Positions 39,001 to 46,042 of a stretch of DNA of 64,000 bases are shown in pieces (the stretch's first letter is position 1; every line of letters begins with the position of its first letter). Origin of the DNA: Aplysia californica. Lineage: Eukaryota > Mollusca > Gastropoda > Aplysiida > Aplysiidae. The notes under the pieces were generated by a model. The model ran no database searches, was not told the origin of the DNA, and saw only the letters and a list, made by a program, of their open reading frames with translations. The position numbers were made by a program, and so were the translations under genes. The stretch is taken from NCBI RefSeq assembly GCF_000002075.1, contig NW_004797277.1, positions 1,786,934 through 1,850,933 of the forward strand. The letters are read 5' to 3'.

Positions 39001-41112
39001 AGTACTTCACCTTTGAAATGACCATCATGGTATTAAGTAGGATGGAATCATGCAAGCTGACCCTTGGAGGGTATACTTAACAAGGAGATAGTGTTTTAGT
39101 TTTTATCAACAATGGTAATAGCAATTGTCTCAGAGAGCTTGTGTATTTGAGTGCTATAATTTTTTATTGAATGTTCTTTAAATAGTTGATCGTGGTAAGA
39201 TTTATATAAATTGGTCTTTAAACTATTGACGTGTTACAAAGATCTTGAATTTTTTATTTTTTTTTGCATGCAGCTTATCATGTTCTTATAAGAAAGTATG
39301 AGTTTTCAAGAAATCTTTAATGATATTTTTATGTTGAAAATTTCCAAAACTATGGTGCAATACAGTGGGCACACCTTTTTGTCTTTTTGCAGCAATTGAT
39401 GGTGGAAATGGAACAAATGGCCAGCAGACCCTTCTCTACTATTGGTATAGAGATAGATCGCAAGTCAAACCCGATCACAGTGGACAAGAAAGATCATTTA
39501 GATTCAGTATTGAGGCGAAGGAGAAAGGTAGTTTTCTGAAATAATGTGTATTTGTGTACCCATGAGAGATGGAATCTGACTGACAGAGTCATAAATGAAA
39601 TCTTGTATGTCTATCAGGGGATAAAAAAAGAGCTATGGATTGTTGTCGACTGAGATTGAATCTAAATGAAATATATACTTCTGACAAGTTGCAGCATTGT
39701 ATGTCTCCCAGTCAGGGGATTGAAATGGTCAGTTTGATGAAGGGGCAGCCAAAGGAATTTCTGTGAAGTCATGTGAACCTTTGCTAGGATGTATGTCTAG
39801 AATAAACACTCTGACTTGCACTCTATGAGCCATCAATACCAAGCAGTTTATACATGCTGACTAAGTATATTTTATATATAAAATTATTGCTTGTAATGCC
39901 TACAGTAGTTTGCTAATCCTCAGGTAATTCACTTCACATGTATTACTTTTATGTTGGCACAATACCAGGAATCAACAGATCTTAAGTTAATTGTCATTTC
40001 TTTTTTTTACTTTTTGCTACCCTAGAATTACTAAGTTCTATGTGCTTTCTCTTTGAGAAATTTGACAAAATTATGAGTTCTGATGCAAATTCTTTGAATA
40101 TCTTGATAACGGCTGAATAAATAACAACTCCGAATATTCACACTATTTTGATAGAGCAGATAGAAGATTTGGTTTCTAACCTCATAGCCTTAGAAACTCA
40201 AAAACAGTATAAAATGGCGAATAGAAATTTGTAATTCTACAGTAGCATCTTGTTTTCAGTTGATTGCTCTGACTTGTTCTGTTTTTCTTGTTTGTCACAA
40301 CCCAGGCGGGGAATAAACCGTCAGCTGTGGCCATAGAACCCTTGAAGGACAACAAGGCAGCCATCTTGAGTCTCATCATCCAGCTCCCCACAGGCGGCTC
40401 AGACTACGCCCCCAGTGGTCAGTCAGGACTGGCTGTGGGCAGTGCTCTAGTCTCCATTGGTGAGTGTGAAATATTAAATTTTAGTCAACACAGCTCATTA
40501 TAGGTATTTCCATGGTGTTGAGGGAGCTTCTCCCTTAAGTAAGACCAGGATCACATGGTCCTTCGAGGATGAACTCTTGATTTTTTTTTTCTTGTTCATG
40601 CTATTTATGAAAGCTACTGGAATTGCACTTTTTGTAGTTAATCTTGCAGAAGTGCTTTCTTTTGTTGGCCTCCTACTTCTGTCAAAACAGTACAGTACTA
40701 GTGAAACAAAGAAGTGTTGTGCTTTACTTTTTTTTATTATGACACTTATTCCCAGGTCTCTAAATGCTCGCAGTAGACATGTTGAAACTGTCCAATTTGT
40801 TTCCCTGATACTTACACAATATCAAAGAAAATTTATGAAACAGGGGTTGAAATGTTGTTGTTATGATGCGCATCATTCCTCGGCTGTCCGTGGTTGGTAT
40901 TTTCATTGGAATAAATAATAACAATGAAAAGGTGATACCATTTTTGGTGTTCAAAGTCAAGTATTTCAAATTGTGTCAGTCTATTGTTATAGTATTCTTT
41001 TTCATTTTGTCTTTCAGGATCTCATCGGAAACAGAGCTTAGAGCATATTAAAGGAGAGAAACCAAAGGTTCGGAAAAACCTCACATACAATCATCCGGAT
41101 ACTTGTGCCTGA
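8772..41112 (+). CDS. ATRN: Attractin-family transmembrane protein, 27 exons visible, one in gap
   Basis: A type I membrane protein related to attractin/ATRNL1 and MEGF8. Coding exons: 8772-9028, 13205-13408, 13882-14004, 14408-14586, 15020-15191, 16934-17024, 17285-17498, 17892-18075, 18677-18831, 19480-19573, 20146-20210, 20587-20724, [gap], 22188-22311, 23067-23255, 25094-25300, 26539-26613, 28958-29023, 29690-29783, 30790-30845, 31439-31533, 31882-31951, 32529-32680, 36671-36729, 38406-38484, 39393-39527, 40306-40459, 41018-41112 (TGA). All introns are GT-AG and every visible junction keeps frame except across the gap, where an exon of length 2 mod 3 is needed. Visible product: about 625 residues before the gap and 549 after; vertebrate attractins are about 1,380-1,430. 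Known roles in mammals are pigment-type switching, myelin maintenance and receptor turnover with the E3 ligase MGRN1. The in-frame GTG at 8754 is not a plausible start; the ATG at 8772 is. ATRN versus ATRNL1 cannot be separated here. Confidence 0.95.
9133..9371. mobile_element. 239-bp MITE with perfect 19-bp TIRs
   Basis: ATTGAAGAATACCGGACCA at 9133-9151 is exactly inverted at 9353-9371. It lies in attractin intron 1. Variants of the end (gaagaatagyggaccactgg) also occur near 7066 and 7220 in PI4K2 intron 1, so the family is active or abundant here. The superfamily is not assignable. Confidence 0.75.
9430..10950. mobile_element. 1.5 kb foldback element in attractin intron 1
   Basis: Two arms of roughly 740 bp (about 9430-10188 and 10241-10950) are inverse copies along their whole length, with shared blocks such as cgttaaggaagtgg, atctacctc, ctatcggtgtggacgat, tttgatcgtct, cactgcccaca, gaacgtttgttcac and ccgggtgagaatagcc. 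The centre (10195-10219) is a near-perfect palindrome, ctattctcacc/ggtgagaatag. Each arm also contains a direct duplication of a module of about 215 bp (9580-9790 and 9795-10000). No coding sequence is seen. Arms differ by scattered substitutions and small indels, so it is not recent. Confidence 0.85.
11229..12200 (+). repeat. CTAG-rich tandem array in attractin intron 1
   Basis: Units start with (g)tacggctagcctg, run through a gttgagtacac segment and end with attattcagrtttaaaat. They begin near 11229, 11640 and 12089, with a partial unit near 11885-11940. The first unit is interrupted by a foldback fragment at about 11350-11582. After it the sequence tattgcaaactaaa resumes, as in the second unit. 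Confidence 0.65.
11350..11582 (+). mobile_element. Fragment of the foldback family
   Basis: Matches part of the right arm of the 9430-10950 element in the same orientation (ggctattatcacccggtgtg, gttcaccgt, aaacaaacgttccagcgctc, gggcagtgagaga, aacttccggccaaaac). It also contains a G-run. It sits inside the first unit of the CTAG array. Confidence 0.75.
12505..12615 (-). mobile_element. tRNA-headed SINE fragment
   Basis: On the minus strand: a box A-like TAGCTCAACAGACC, then a box B-like GGAGTTTGATCCC 60 bp later, within a tRNA-like stretch starting near 12615. The body is short or degraded. A functional tRNA is unlikely because an internal tandem duplication (catgtty-type) disrupts the fold. 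Confidence 0.45.
13205..14004 (+). CDS. ATRN: Attractin exons 2-3: CUB domain
   Basis: Exons 13205-13408 and 13882-14004 encode residues of about 86-194. The CUB signatures are clear: NDFATECVWDHLYIHNGDS matches the vertebrate attractin calcium-site strand (Glu-x-x-x-Asp-x-x), and YAFIHFYSDAAFTLPGFNIS matches its C-terminal strand. Exon 2 starts after a CCCTCAG acceptor, completing an AG|T serine codon split with exon 1. The 4.2 kb intron before it holds the large foldback and the CTAG array. Confidence 0.93.
14408..14586 (+). CDS. ATRN: Attractin exon 4: two EGF-like repeats
   Basis: Encodes about residues 195-254. Two EGF-like units each have six cysteines in the pattern DDCALEC...CNNSVCQCQPGF...C, then DHCAFNC...CDNGACDCFDEY...C completed in the next exon. 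The position between CUB and kelch matches vertebrate attractins. The donor is the slightly weak GTTAGT. Confidence 0.92.
15020..20210 (+). CDS. ATRN: Attractin exons 5-11: kelch beta-propeller
   Basis: Seven exons (15020-15191, 16934-17024, 17285-17498, 17892-18075, 18677-18831, 19480-19573, 20146-20210) encode about residues 255-579. Kelch blades show the usual double-Gly strand followed by a spaced Trp: LWILGGYK, FFIYGGVS...SW, VVFFGY-type (IVFFGYSS), YVYGGYHS...EW, ITFGGNIN...SW and IYMFGGFN. The histidine-containing strands RYGHSAVYY, GHTAHV, GYGHTSVFDH and RYLHSAAM align with vertebrate attractin. The propeller is extracellular and a presumed ligand-binding platform. Exon phases are consistent at every junction. 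Confidence 0.94.
15403..16013. mobile_element. 611-bp TTAA MITE (piggyBac-like)
   Basis: Flanked by TTAA at 15399-15402 and 16014-16017. The TIRs are CTCTTTCTGGGCGT and the inverse of ACGTCCGGAAAGAG. A TTAA target is typical of piggyBac elements; with no transposase the assignment is by target site only. It is in the attractin intron after exon 5. Confidence 0.7.
19040..19425 (-). mobile_element. tRNA-headed SINE, reverse orientation
   Basis: On the minus strand a tRNA-like head (TAGTCTAGTTGATAGGCTAC, then a box B-like GGGATTCAAGCC) starts near 19425. The element ends in the (aat)n tract near 19040-19080, the usual place for a SINE tail. It is in the intron after exon 9. Confidence 0.5.
20587..20724 (+). 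CDS. ATRN: Attractin exon 12: first PSI (plexin-semaphorin-integrin) cysteine repeat
   Basis: Encodes about residues 580-625 with GNCSFYENENSC, GVKCLWEGSQC and DNCP. This matches the first cysteine-rich segment after the vertebrate attractin propeller (RCVWN...C). It ends in phase 1 at a GTTAGA donor. The next visible exon starts in phase 0, so an exon between them is missing from the assembly. Confidence 0.9.
21530..21817. other. Assembly gap (288 N) probably hiding one attractin exon
   Basis: The run of N lies in the intron between exon 12 (phase 1 end) and the exon at 22188 (phase 0 start). Splice phase demands an exon of length 2 mod 3. Vertebrate attractins have a PSI repeat of about 50 residues here (CYSCTANTNDCHWC in human). 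No such sequence can be read in the flanking visible intron. Confidence 0.75.
22188..25300 (+). CDS. ATRN: Attractin exons 14-16: PSI repeats, with no lectin domain between them
   Basis: Exons 22188-22311, 23067-23255 and 25094-25300 encode three PSI-type repeats. The first has CKACEDHPQCVWDTSDKC. The second has CENCTQAKCMWCSSLNQC and YVVSFHYGQCMDW, very close to human CMWCSNMKQC...FPFGQCMEW. The third has CEDCQARPKCGWCNDESETG. In vertebrates a C-type lectin domain of about 120 residues separates the first two. Here they are joined by one 755-bp intron (22312-23066) with matching phase 1 ends and no lectin-like coding sequence. Confidence 0.92.
22740..22890 (+). repeat. SINE-body fragment related to 55590-55800
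   Basis: The block ttttgtggagttttcaaggctctt...ggagatagacc resembles the body downstream of the tRNA-like head at 55600 (ttttggggagttcttaaggctcttt...gaagatagac). No head is present. It lies in the intron where vertebrate attractins would have lectin exons. Confidence 0.4.
24228..24722 (-). mobile_element. tRNA-headed SINE, full-length copy, reverse orientation
   Basis: Minus strand: the head starts near 24722 with box A-like TGGCCTAGAGGTTAAGG and box B-like GGGTTCGAATTC, the latter at about 24660. The body follows. The 3' end reads gaccttatgcagttgcaagc then gccgtaaagcactta, the same tail as the headless plus-strand copies at 26719, 48488, 59138 and 59945. This is the most complete member of the family in the window. 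Confidence 0.65.
26539..30845 (+). CDS. ATRN: Attractin exons 17-20: two laminin-type EGF modules
   Basis: Exons 26539-26613, 28958-29023, 29690-29783 and 30790-30845. Module one starts KCQCNGHSICKNDSD and ends GFYGNPESNGTCK. Module two runs from PCFCNGQADSCDPVTGNC through RTRGVTGKTCEKC to NRYSGDPKNGGLCY. Both have the eight-cysteine laminin-EGF spacing and align residue by residue with human attractin CQCNGHS... and CKCNGHA.... Introns fall inside each module and are phase-consistent. The SINE, two TTAA MITEs and the LINE fragment sit in the introns between these exons. Confidence 0.93.
26719..27190 (+). mobile_element. SINE copy interrupted by a TTAA MITE
   Basis: The left part (ggtgctctggtgtggtttgc...taacacct) and right part (aatctttggcacttatatgac...ttgcaagtgctgtaaaac) join into the same unit seen uninterrupted at 59138-59312. 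The break is exactly the TTAA duplication of the MITE at 26825-27127. Confidence 0.75.
26825..27127. mobile_element. 303-bp TTAA MITE (piggyBac-like) inside a SINE
   Basis: Flanked by TTAA at 26821-26824 and 27128-27131. The TIRs are CTCTTTAAACCC and GGGTTTAAAGAG, perfect over 12 bp. Pairs of inner repeats (gctgggagcttccgatggg, cagcgtccgatgggg) are near the right end. Confidence 0.85.
27679..27955. mobile_element. 277-bp TTAA MITE (piggyBac-like)
   Basis: Flanked by TTAA at 27675-27678 and 27956-27959. The TIRs are CTCTTTATCTC and GAGATAAAGAG, perfect over 11 bp. It shares the CTCTTT start with the other two TTAA MITEs but has a different interior. Confidence 0.85.
27990..28795 (+). mobile_element. 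LINE 3' fragment (CR1/L2/Rex-like reverse transcriptase C-terminus)
   Basis: Translating 28015-28380 gives SYKYIGITIDNKLDWHPHA, then after an in-frame stop ERMFLLRKLRSLRVDNKIV and SMIESVLLFCICCW. This is the conserved segment after the palm domain in jockey-superfamily LINEs. The 3' end is ataataaagttttatcttatctta, the usual LINE tail of short (TCTTA) repeats. 5'-truncated and inactive. Confidence 0.8.
31439..32680 (+). CDS. ATRN: Attractin exons 21-23: membrane-proximal beta domain
   Basis: Exons 31439-31533, 31882-31951 and 32529-32680 encode the region between laminin-EGF and membrane. DFQYTFNLSKKEDGNYTQINF matches human DYQFTFSLSQEDDRYYTAINF. NENTTFLVYVYNF-type sequence (KENTTFLVYVYNFRTPFILQ) matches NITFFVYVSNFTWPIKIQ. 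Two potential N-glycosylation sites (NYT, NTT) are visible. The human gene has the same order. Confidence 0.92.
32681..36670 (+). other. Attractin intron 23 (4.0 kb), no recognised features
   Basis: The second-longest intron of the gene. I see no coding exon, no tRNA-like head, and no clear terminal inverted repeats; the sequence is AT-rich with short homopolymers. Confidence 0.5.
36671..38484 (+). CDS. ATRN: Attractin exons 24-25: transmembrane segment and stop-transfer
   Basis: Exons 36671-36729 and 38406-38484. Together they give a hydrophobic stretch from NLLKFFIIFF across SCFLSLVLIAAALW, then the basic stop-transfer KVKHKYNSYRRRQ. Human attractin reads QFFVTFFSCFLSLLLVAAVVWKIKQ at the same place. 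The serine codon AG|C is split by the intron. Confidence 0.93.
38605..38815 (+). mobile_element. tRNA-headed SINE
   Basis: Box A-like TGGGGTAATGGTT near 38613 and box B-like GAGTTTGATTCCC near 38657 lie 40-50 bp apart in a tRNA-like head. The body follows to about 38815. It is in the intron after exon 25. Confidence 0.5.
39393..41112 (+). CDS. ATRN: Attractin exons 26-28: cytoplasmic tail with MASRPF motif and stop
   Basis: Exons 39393-39527, 40306-40459 and 41018-41112. The tail begins QLMVEMEQMASRPFS (motif codons at 39417-39437), matching the MASRPFA motif of vertebrate ATRN, ATRNL1 and MEGF8 that, in MEGF8, is known to recruit the ubiquitin ligase MGRN1. The block SAVAIEPLKDNKAAILSLII...SGQSGLAVGSALVSI is also conserved. 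The protein ends HPDTCA, like TCI/TCV in vertebrates. The 45 residues after the motif, rich in Lys/Arg/Asp and ending LRRRRK, differ most from vertebrates. Confidence 0.94.
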
Positions 41113-43903
41113 GAACCGTACAACTACAAAAAATGAGTATTGCTGTTTTAGATATATATATATGCATTTCTTTGTTGTGCGTAATTTAGCAAGCCGTGTT
41201 TGCAAACTTTGAGACATGTTGGCCCTCATGGATTGCAGTCAATTCCACAAAGCAGTGCCCTGTCCACAAGATTTTACGTAGGATGCTGTCGAGGAACTTT
41301 GATGGCAAGTACGTACATCTGCAATTTAAAAGTTCCACATATGACGATATGAATGAGTAGAGCAACACGACTTTGACAGAGCTTTTAAGCCTAGCTTATG
41401 TCAAACCAGCATCCCCCCAAAACACCCTCCTACATGTAGAGACAATCTTAATTTAAAAGTTAAAATTCGATTTTTGTCCCATGTTCTCCTTTATATTTAT
41501 GTCCATAAGGCAATAAGGGATTCATTCTGTCAACTCCTCTTAATGGGATTACTGTAGGTTCCATAATGTTTTCAAGAGTAATATTCTGAAGTTTTGAGAT
41601 TCTTTTGAACCAAAGAAAGATTCTCATAGACTTACACCCTATTTTACTGAGAAAAAAAATGTGGAACAGCAAGCTCATAATAATAAATGAAAATTGAAGT
41701 GATTCTCAAGGTTTGTTGAACTGTGATATGCATGATGTTGCTGATCAAAGTGCAATACAAGGAATGTTTGTCTTAATGCATTTGCATTCTTGAAAGATTG
41801 GTGTTGGATGAGTTCCTCTCTTTCTTACTGAATAAATCTTGCCTTGCAATCAACCACTGCTCCTCTTTTTCATAAAATACACTGTAGCTATTTTGACAGT
41901 TGATGATACTCATCCACATCTTGCCTTGAGTGACATATACTTAAGTGTGAGACACACACTTCAATAAGACTCACAAACACCGGTGTATCGGGCTAATATC
42001 AATAAGACGCAGGTATTCCTGTATTTGGGAACATCAACTGGACACAAACGATTGTATCATATCCTAATGTTGATATGAAGTTTGACAGCCAATGTAATAT
42101 TCAGATTTCCATTTATTTGCAATACAAGTTTATTTGCCAGGGGCGGTTGGTTGCGTACTCTTATTAATCTTCTGGGACTCTGGAGCCTCTGATATAGCAT
42201 GTGCAGACTTTCATGTATCAGAGGATTATCAATGTATAATTTATATGTGATTGTTGATGTAGACATATATGCGATACACAAATATCTTTGTTAGTATCAA
42301 CCACAGTGTTGCACACAAATGTCAAAGTATAATGCAAACATAGAAATAATACACCAATGTCAACGTAAAACACAAAAATATGTGAGATACATAATATACA
42401 TCAATGTACCTAAACCCTGGACGTCTCATCTCTAGGTCAGAGGTAACATATTAACATTAATGTATGGCACGCATGTCAGGCTGACATGCAGACATCAAAG
42501 TTGCAGATATGTGCATCAGTTCAGCACACAAGCTCTGTGTGGGTTGCATTGCACTCTTTAACAGCTCAGAGGTTGTGATGTGGCTACCTGTAGGATGGTC
42601 GATGGGCTTGCATTTTATGTATAGAGCGTAACAGGGCTTGTTTTTCAGGAAAGATGCTCACTTTTTTGTGCCGTCATTTGTGTTGTATTTAGTTCACTAA
42701 TAAAAAGGACATGAATTGTTTATTGTTGTACTCAGTGGTATCCACCTTAGAATAAGCCACCTTGACACTCCTTCAAGAGCTCACTTTTGTCAATGTGACT
42801 TAATTTTTTTCATTACAATCTTCTTGTTAAAATATCTTTTCTAAAAATTAAAATCTGAGTAGTCTGGTTCAGTCTGAGAAAGAAGAACAATTGTCTTAAT
42901 AACCTGATTTGCTGTTAAACAACTTTAAGGGAAGAAAGTCATTCTCCTGGAGAGGGAAAACTCATAACGGTTTTGCATCCAGTGAGACCCATTTGAATGA
43001 TGGGTGGGGAGTGTCTCTTTCTTTCATTTGATCGTGATCATCTCTTGACTCAAGCATTGCAGTCACCAAAGGGTCATATTTGAATTAACAATAAGCAAAT
43101 GAGGTAGCTTTGTTGTGTGAGCGATGTTGCTTCACTTGAATTCACCTAAAATGCCAGTCTGTATGAGAACCATGTCTCCCAATGAGGAGGTTTACGAGGT
43201 GAGACTTGTTCATTTTGTAACCTTTTTAAAATTCTCGTTTTGGGAAAAGGGGGGGGGGGGGGGGGGTACTTTTCATTACTATGAGTAAAATTGGATGTAA
43301 TTTTTTTTTACTAATATGCTTGCCTATTCTTTCATGAAAACTTGTCATCTAAAATAAGATATGTAGTGGAATAAAAAGTTCAGGACCGCATTTGTGAATG
43401 ATTTTAGCAAAGTCTGTTTGAGCAAGGAACTTTTTTTTCTGTGTACTTTCGGATAAAATCCTGGATGTTTTTAACATTTTCAATAATGGTCTCAGAGAGA
43501 GGTAAATTGAACAAAGTGTTCTGGAAATTATTATGATGGTTTCTGAACAATTTTTTTTCATGCCACATTTATTTTCCTAGATTCTAGAGTTGGAAAAGTG
43601 AAAAGTAGAATGAGCAAGTTACACTCACTTCCTTGTTTGATGTTGAAATGTTGAGATTGAGGGTTTCTGTTAATGGGTAACAATTATTTAAACTTGATGA
43701 GTTGACTAACCTGTTTTATCTATTGATTACTTTTGACATAATTTGATTGTTCTATTAGTTTATTCTTTCATGTATCAATATATTTATATTTATTGTAAAT
43801 AACCTTCCTGTAATATTTAAAGTCCTTTTATGATTGATAAGGATGTGTAAATCAGTCTGAACTCTTTCTCCACAATTGCATCGTTGCTCTATATTTTGTT
43901 ATT
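41113..43903 (+). other. Attractin 3' UTR and downstream spacer
   Basis: No further coding sequence follows the TGA. Candidate AATAAA poly(A) signals on the plus strand are at 41682, 41831 and 42699. The last is followed by a TG/T-rich stretch, so the transcript could end near 41.9 or 42.7 kb. From about 42.72 to 43.9 kb I see only AT-rich unannotated sequence and a G-run (about 43247-43266). Confidence 0.5.
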
Positions 43904-44285
43904 CGAAGTGGCTATGCGTGTGGCTCCCGTACGCAAAGTCTCGTGGCTATTTGTTCGGCCCTCCACTTCACATAATAAGCTAGGCTTTGTAGGCGGCACA
44001 TAAACTATCAAACCGGACACTACAAGTGGACAAACTTTACACAACTTGAGGCTTCATCAACAAGCACTTTAAGTGGAAGTTGGAACAGAGTAGGACAACA
44101 GTTAATTATTGTAAAATTCCTAAGGGGCACTATTTAAATTACGGTCACTCACCTTAATTTGAGTACGCGTTCCGACTGAAGTAGGTAGTTGGCATGCCTT
44201 GATGTTTGCGTATTTGTTGGAGCATCCTTTATAAACTGCAGCAGTCAGTTCATTGATTTATTGTTTTTATCAAAATCTACAATTG

Positions 44286-44546
44286 CGGTGGCCGAGCGGT
44301 TAGTGCGCTCGTCTCCGAGGTGGAAAGTCCGGGTTCGAGCCTCAGTTCGGACACGGATATTTTTCTACCCGTCCTGCCCACCCAGCAGTAATAGGTACCT
44401 GACTTCGAGTTGGGGAAGTAAAGGCGGCGTGGAAAGATACTGGCCACCCTACCACAATATGCCGAAGGCCCAGAAAGTTGTCTTACTAACTAACAAGGCA
44501 ATCCCCAATGTCCGGATCGGATGCGGGAACAATTTTACTTTACTTT
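44286..44546 (+). mobile_element. tRNA-headed SINE inserted in the MULE
   Basis: Flanked by the 7-bp duplication ACAATTG (44279-44285 and 44547-44553). The head CGGTGGCCGAGCGGTTAGTG (box A) and GGGTTCGAGCC (box B, about 44331) look like a Leu/Ser-type tRNA with a variable arm. The tail is (TTTAC)n. The strong boxes suggest a fairly young copy. Confidence 0.85.
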
Positions 44547-45149
44547 ACAATTGTTTAAAAATCTTTCAGTCGATAAGATGATAAGAACCATAAAAAGCAT
44601 CTCACAACCTATATTTACATTGCACTTTTGAAATTACCGATACTTGCATCCCGTACAAAACCAATACTTGGTCTTGGGTGTTGTGTCATCCCAATGCAAG
44701 CCATATGCATCCAGCTTAAACAACTGTCACAGCCTACTGACTCCTTAGCAGCTAAGTCCAGGCCACATTCTTTGCAAAACCATGGCAGTGTAGAGCGGTC
44801 CCATCAAATCTGTTGCAATTATTTCCAACCCTGGTTGTCAAAATATTTCGTGATCAATTCTACCATTGCCATGGGATCGAGAACACAGCTTGGTATGCAC
44901 TCTGCATCGGATTCAATATCAGTGAACATTACTGTGAGACCACGAAGAATTTTATCCCGACCATCCTCTGTAAGGTACCAATCAAGAAGCATGTTCTCTT
45001 TTGTTTTGGTGTCTTTTTTAGAGAATGGCACCATGCTTATCTTTGCTCTCTTTCTTGGTAGGCTGATTGCAGTCGTTGCCTCTCCTTTGGGACGGTCGCG
45101 AGTGCTGTTTTTTTTCCCTGGCCGTACCAACTCACTGGGCTGGGAGCAG

Positions 45150-45242
45150 ATGGACTGGCACTGGTAGCAGGTGCGTTGGCACTTAAAGCAGGTGGGCTGG
45201 CACTGAGAGCTGGTGGGCTGGCACAGGGAGCAGGTGTTAGAC
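45150..45242 (-). repeat. About 24-bp minisatellite coding for a Cys-rich repeat in the MULE
   Basis: Four imperfect copies of ggtgggctggcactgagagc-type sequence. Read in the frame of the downstream linker on the minus strand they are open and give CSLCQPTSSQ, CQPTCFKCQRTCYQCQ and SICSQP, so the repeat would encode a Cys/Gln/Thr-rich stretch. Confidence 0.55.
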
Positions 45243-45868
45243 TTTGCAGAGAAGCGCTGCTTTAAGGATGAACAATTTCACAAACTATGAAGTCCAGCCT
45301 GCAGGAAAGCAAGCACTTGGTTCAGCTGCTCTAGTTGCTGATGGAATGAGTGACTGTCCAAGTCAGCCATTAAGCTCGCTTATCATGCTGGTTGCAAGGC
45401 TAGCTTTCCTGAACTATTTGTTGTGGGTCAAGGGCTTCTCTGCACATGCACTGCGACTAGCCAATAAAGTCTTGATATTGGTCAGCTGGTTCGCTCGGTG
45501 TTCTTGTTTGATGGTATGTCTTTGTCCATCGACGGTGTGCTGCATCTGGTACATAAGTTGTCTGTTTACAAATGCTTGGCCCGTGCCATTATATGCCTGC
45601 GTGGTAGGTAGTGTTTTTGGTTGAAGGGGCAGGAACACCGATTTGCCTCAACAATGAATCTCTTTTTTTTTTTGGCATTCAACAATATTGTTGTCGACGA
45701 TGTTGACATTTTCCACCCTGACGAGTTCATTCTTCACAATTTGGAAGGCCTCCATTGTCAACATTTCCATATATGCCTTCTCGTCTTCATTGTTGACACA
45801 GATTGTGTTGACACAGATGTGCTGATTTTCATCTCAGCAACAACTGTCTTGCTCCTTTTTGCGTGGCG

Positions 45869-46042
45869 TGCAACACATATTTCACAGTTCGGCACATCCT
45901 AACGGAATGTGTCGAATTTAATGATGTACGTAAGAAATATTTTTAATGTAAAGATATCAAAAACGTTTTTTACACTGTAGACCCTAGAAAAATTTTAAGT
46001 TATGTTAAAGAAATAGGACTATTTAATAGTAATAGAATATAA
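45869..46042 (+). mobile_element. LINE C-terminal fragment inside the MULE
   Basis: Frame from 45869 reads FTVRHILTECVEFNDVRKKY, a stop, then DPRKILSYVKEIGLFNS and TAA at 46042. The pattern HIL-x-x-C...R...F...FLKEIGL is the C-terminus of I/jockey-type LINE ORF2 after RNase H. One in-frame stop, and no upstream part is present. Confidence 0.6.

Noticed and set aside
44284-44360. Possible tRNA gene (good box A and box B)
   Set aside because: A non-tRNA body, a (TTTAC)n tail and a target duplication follow, so it is a SINE head.
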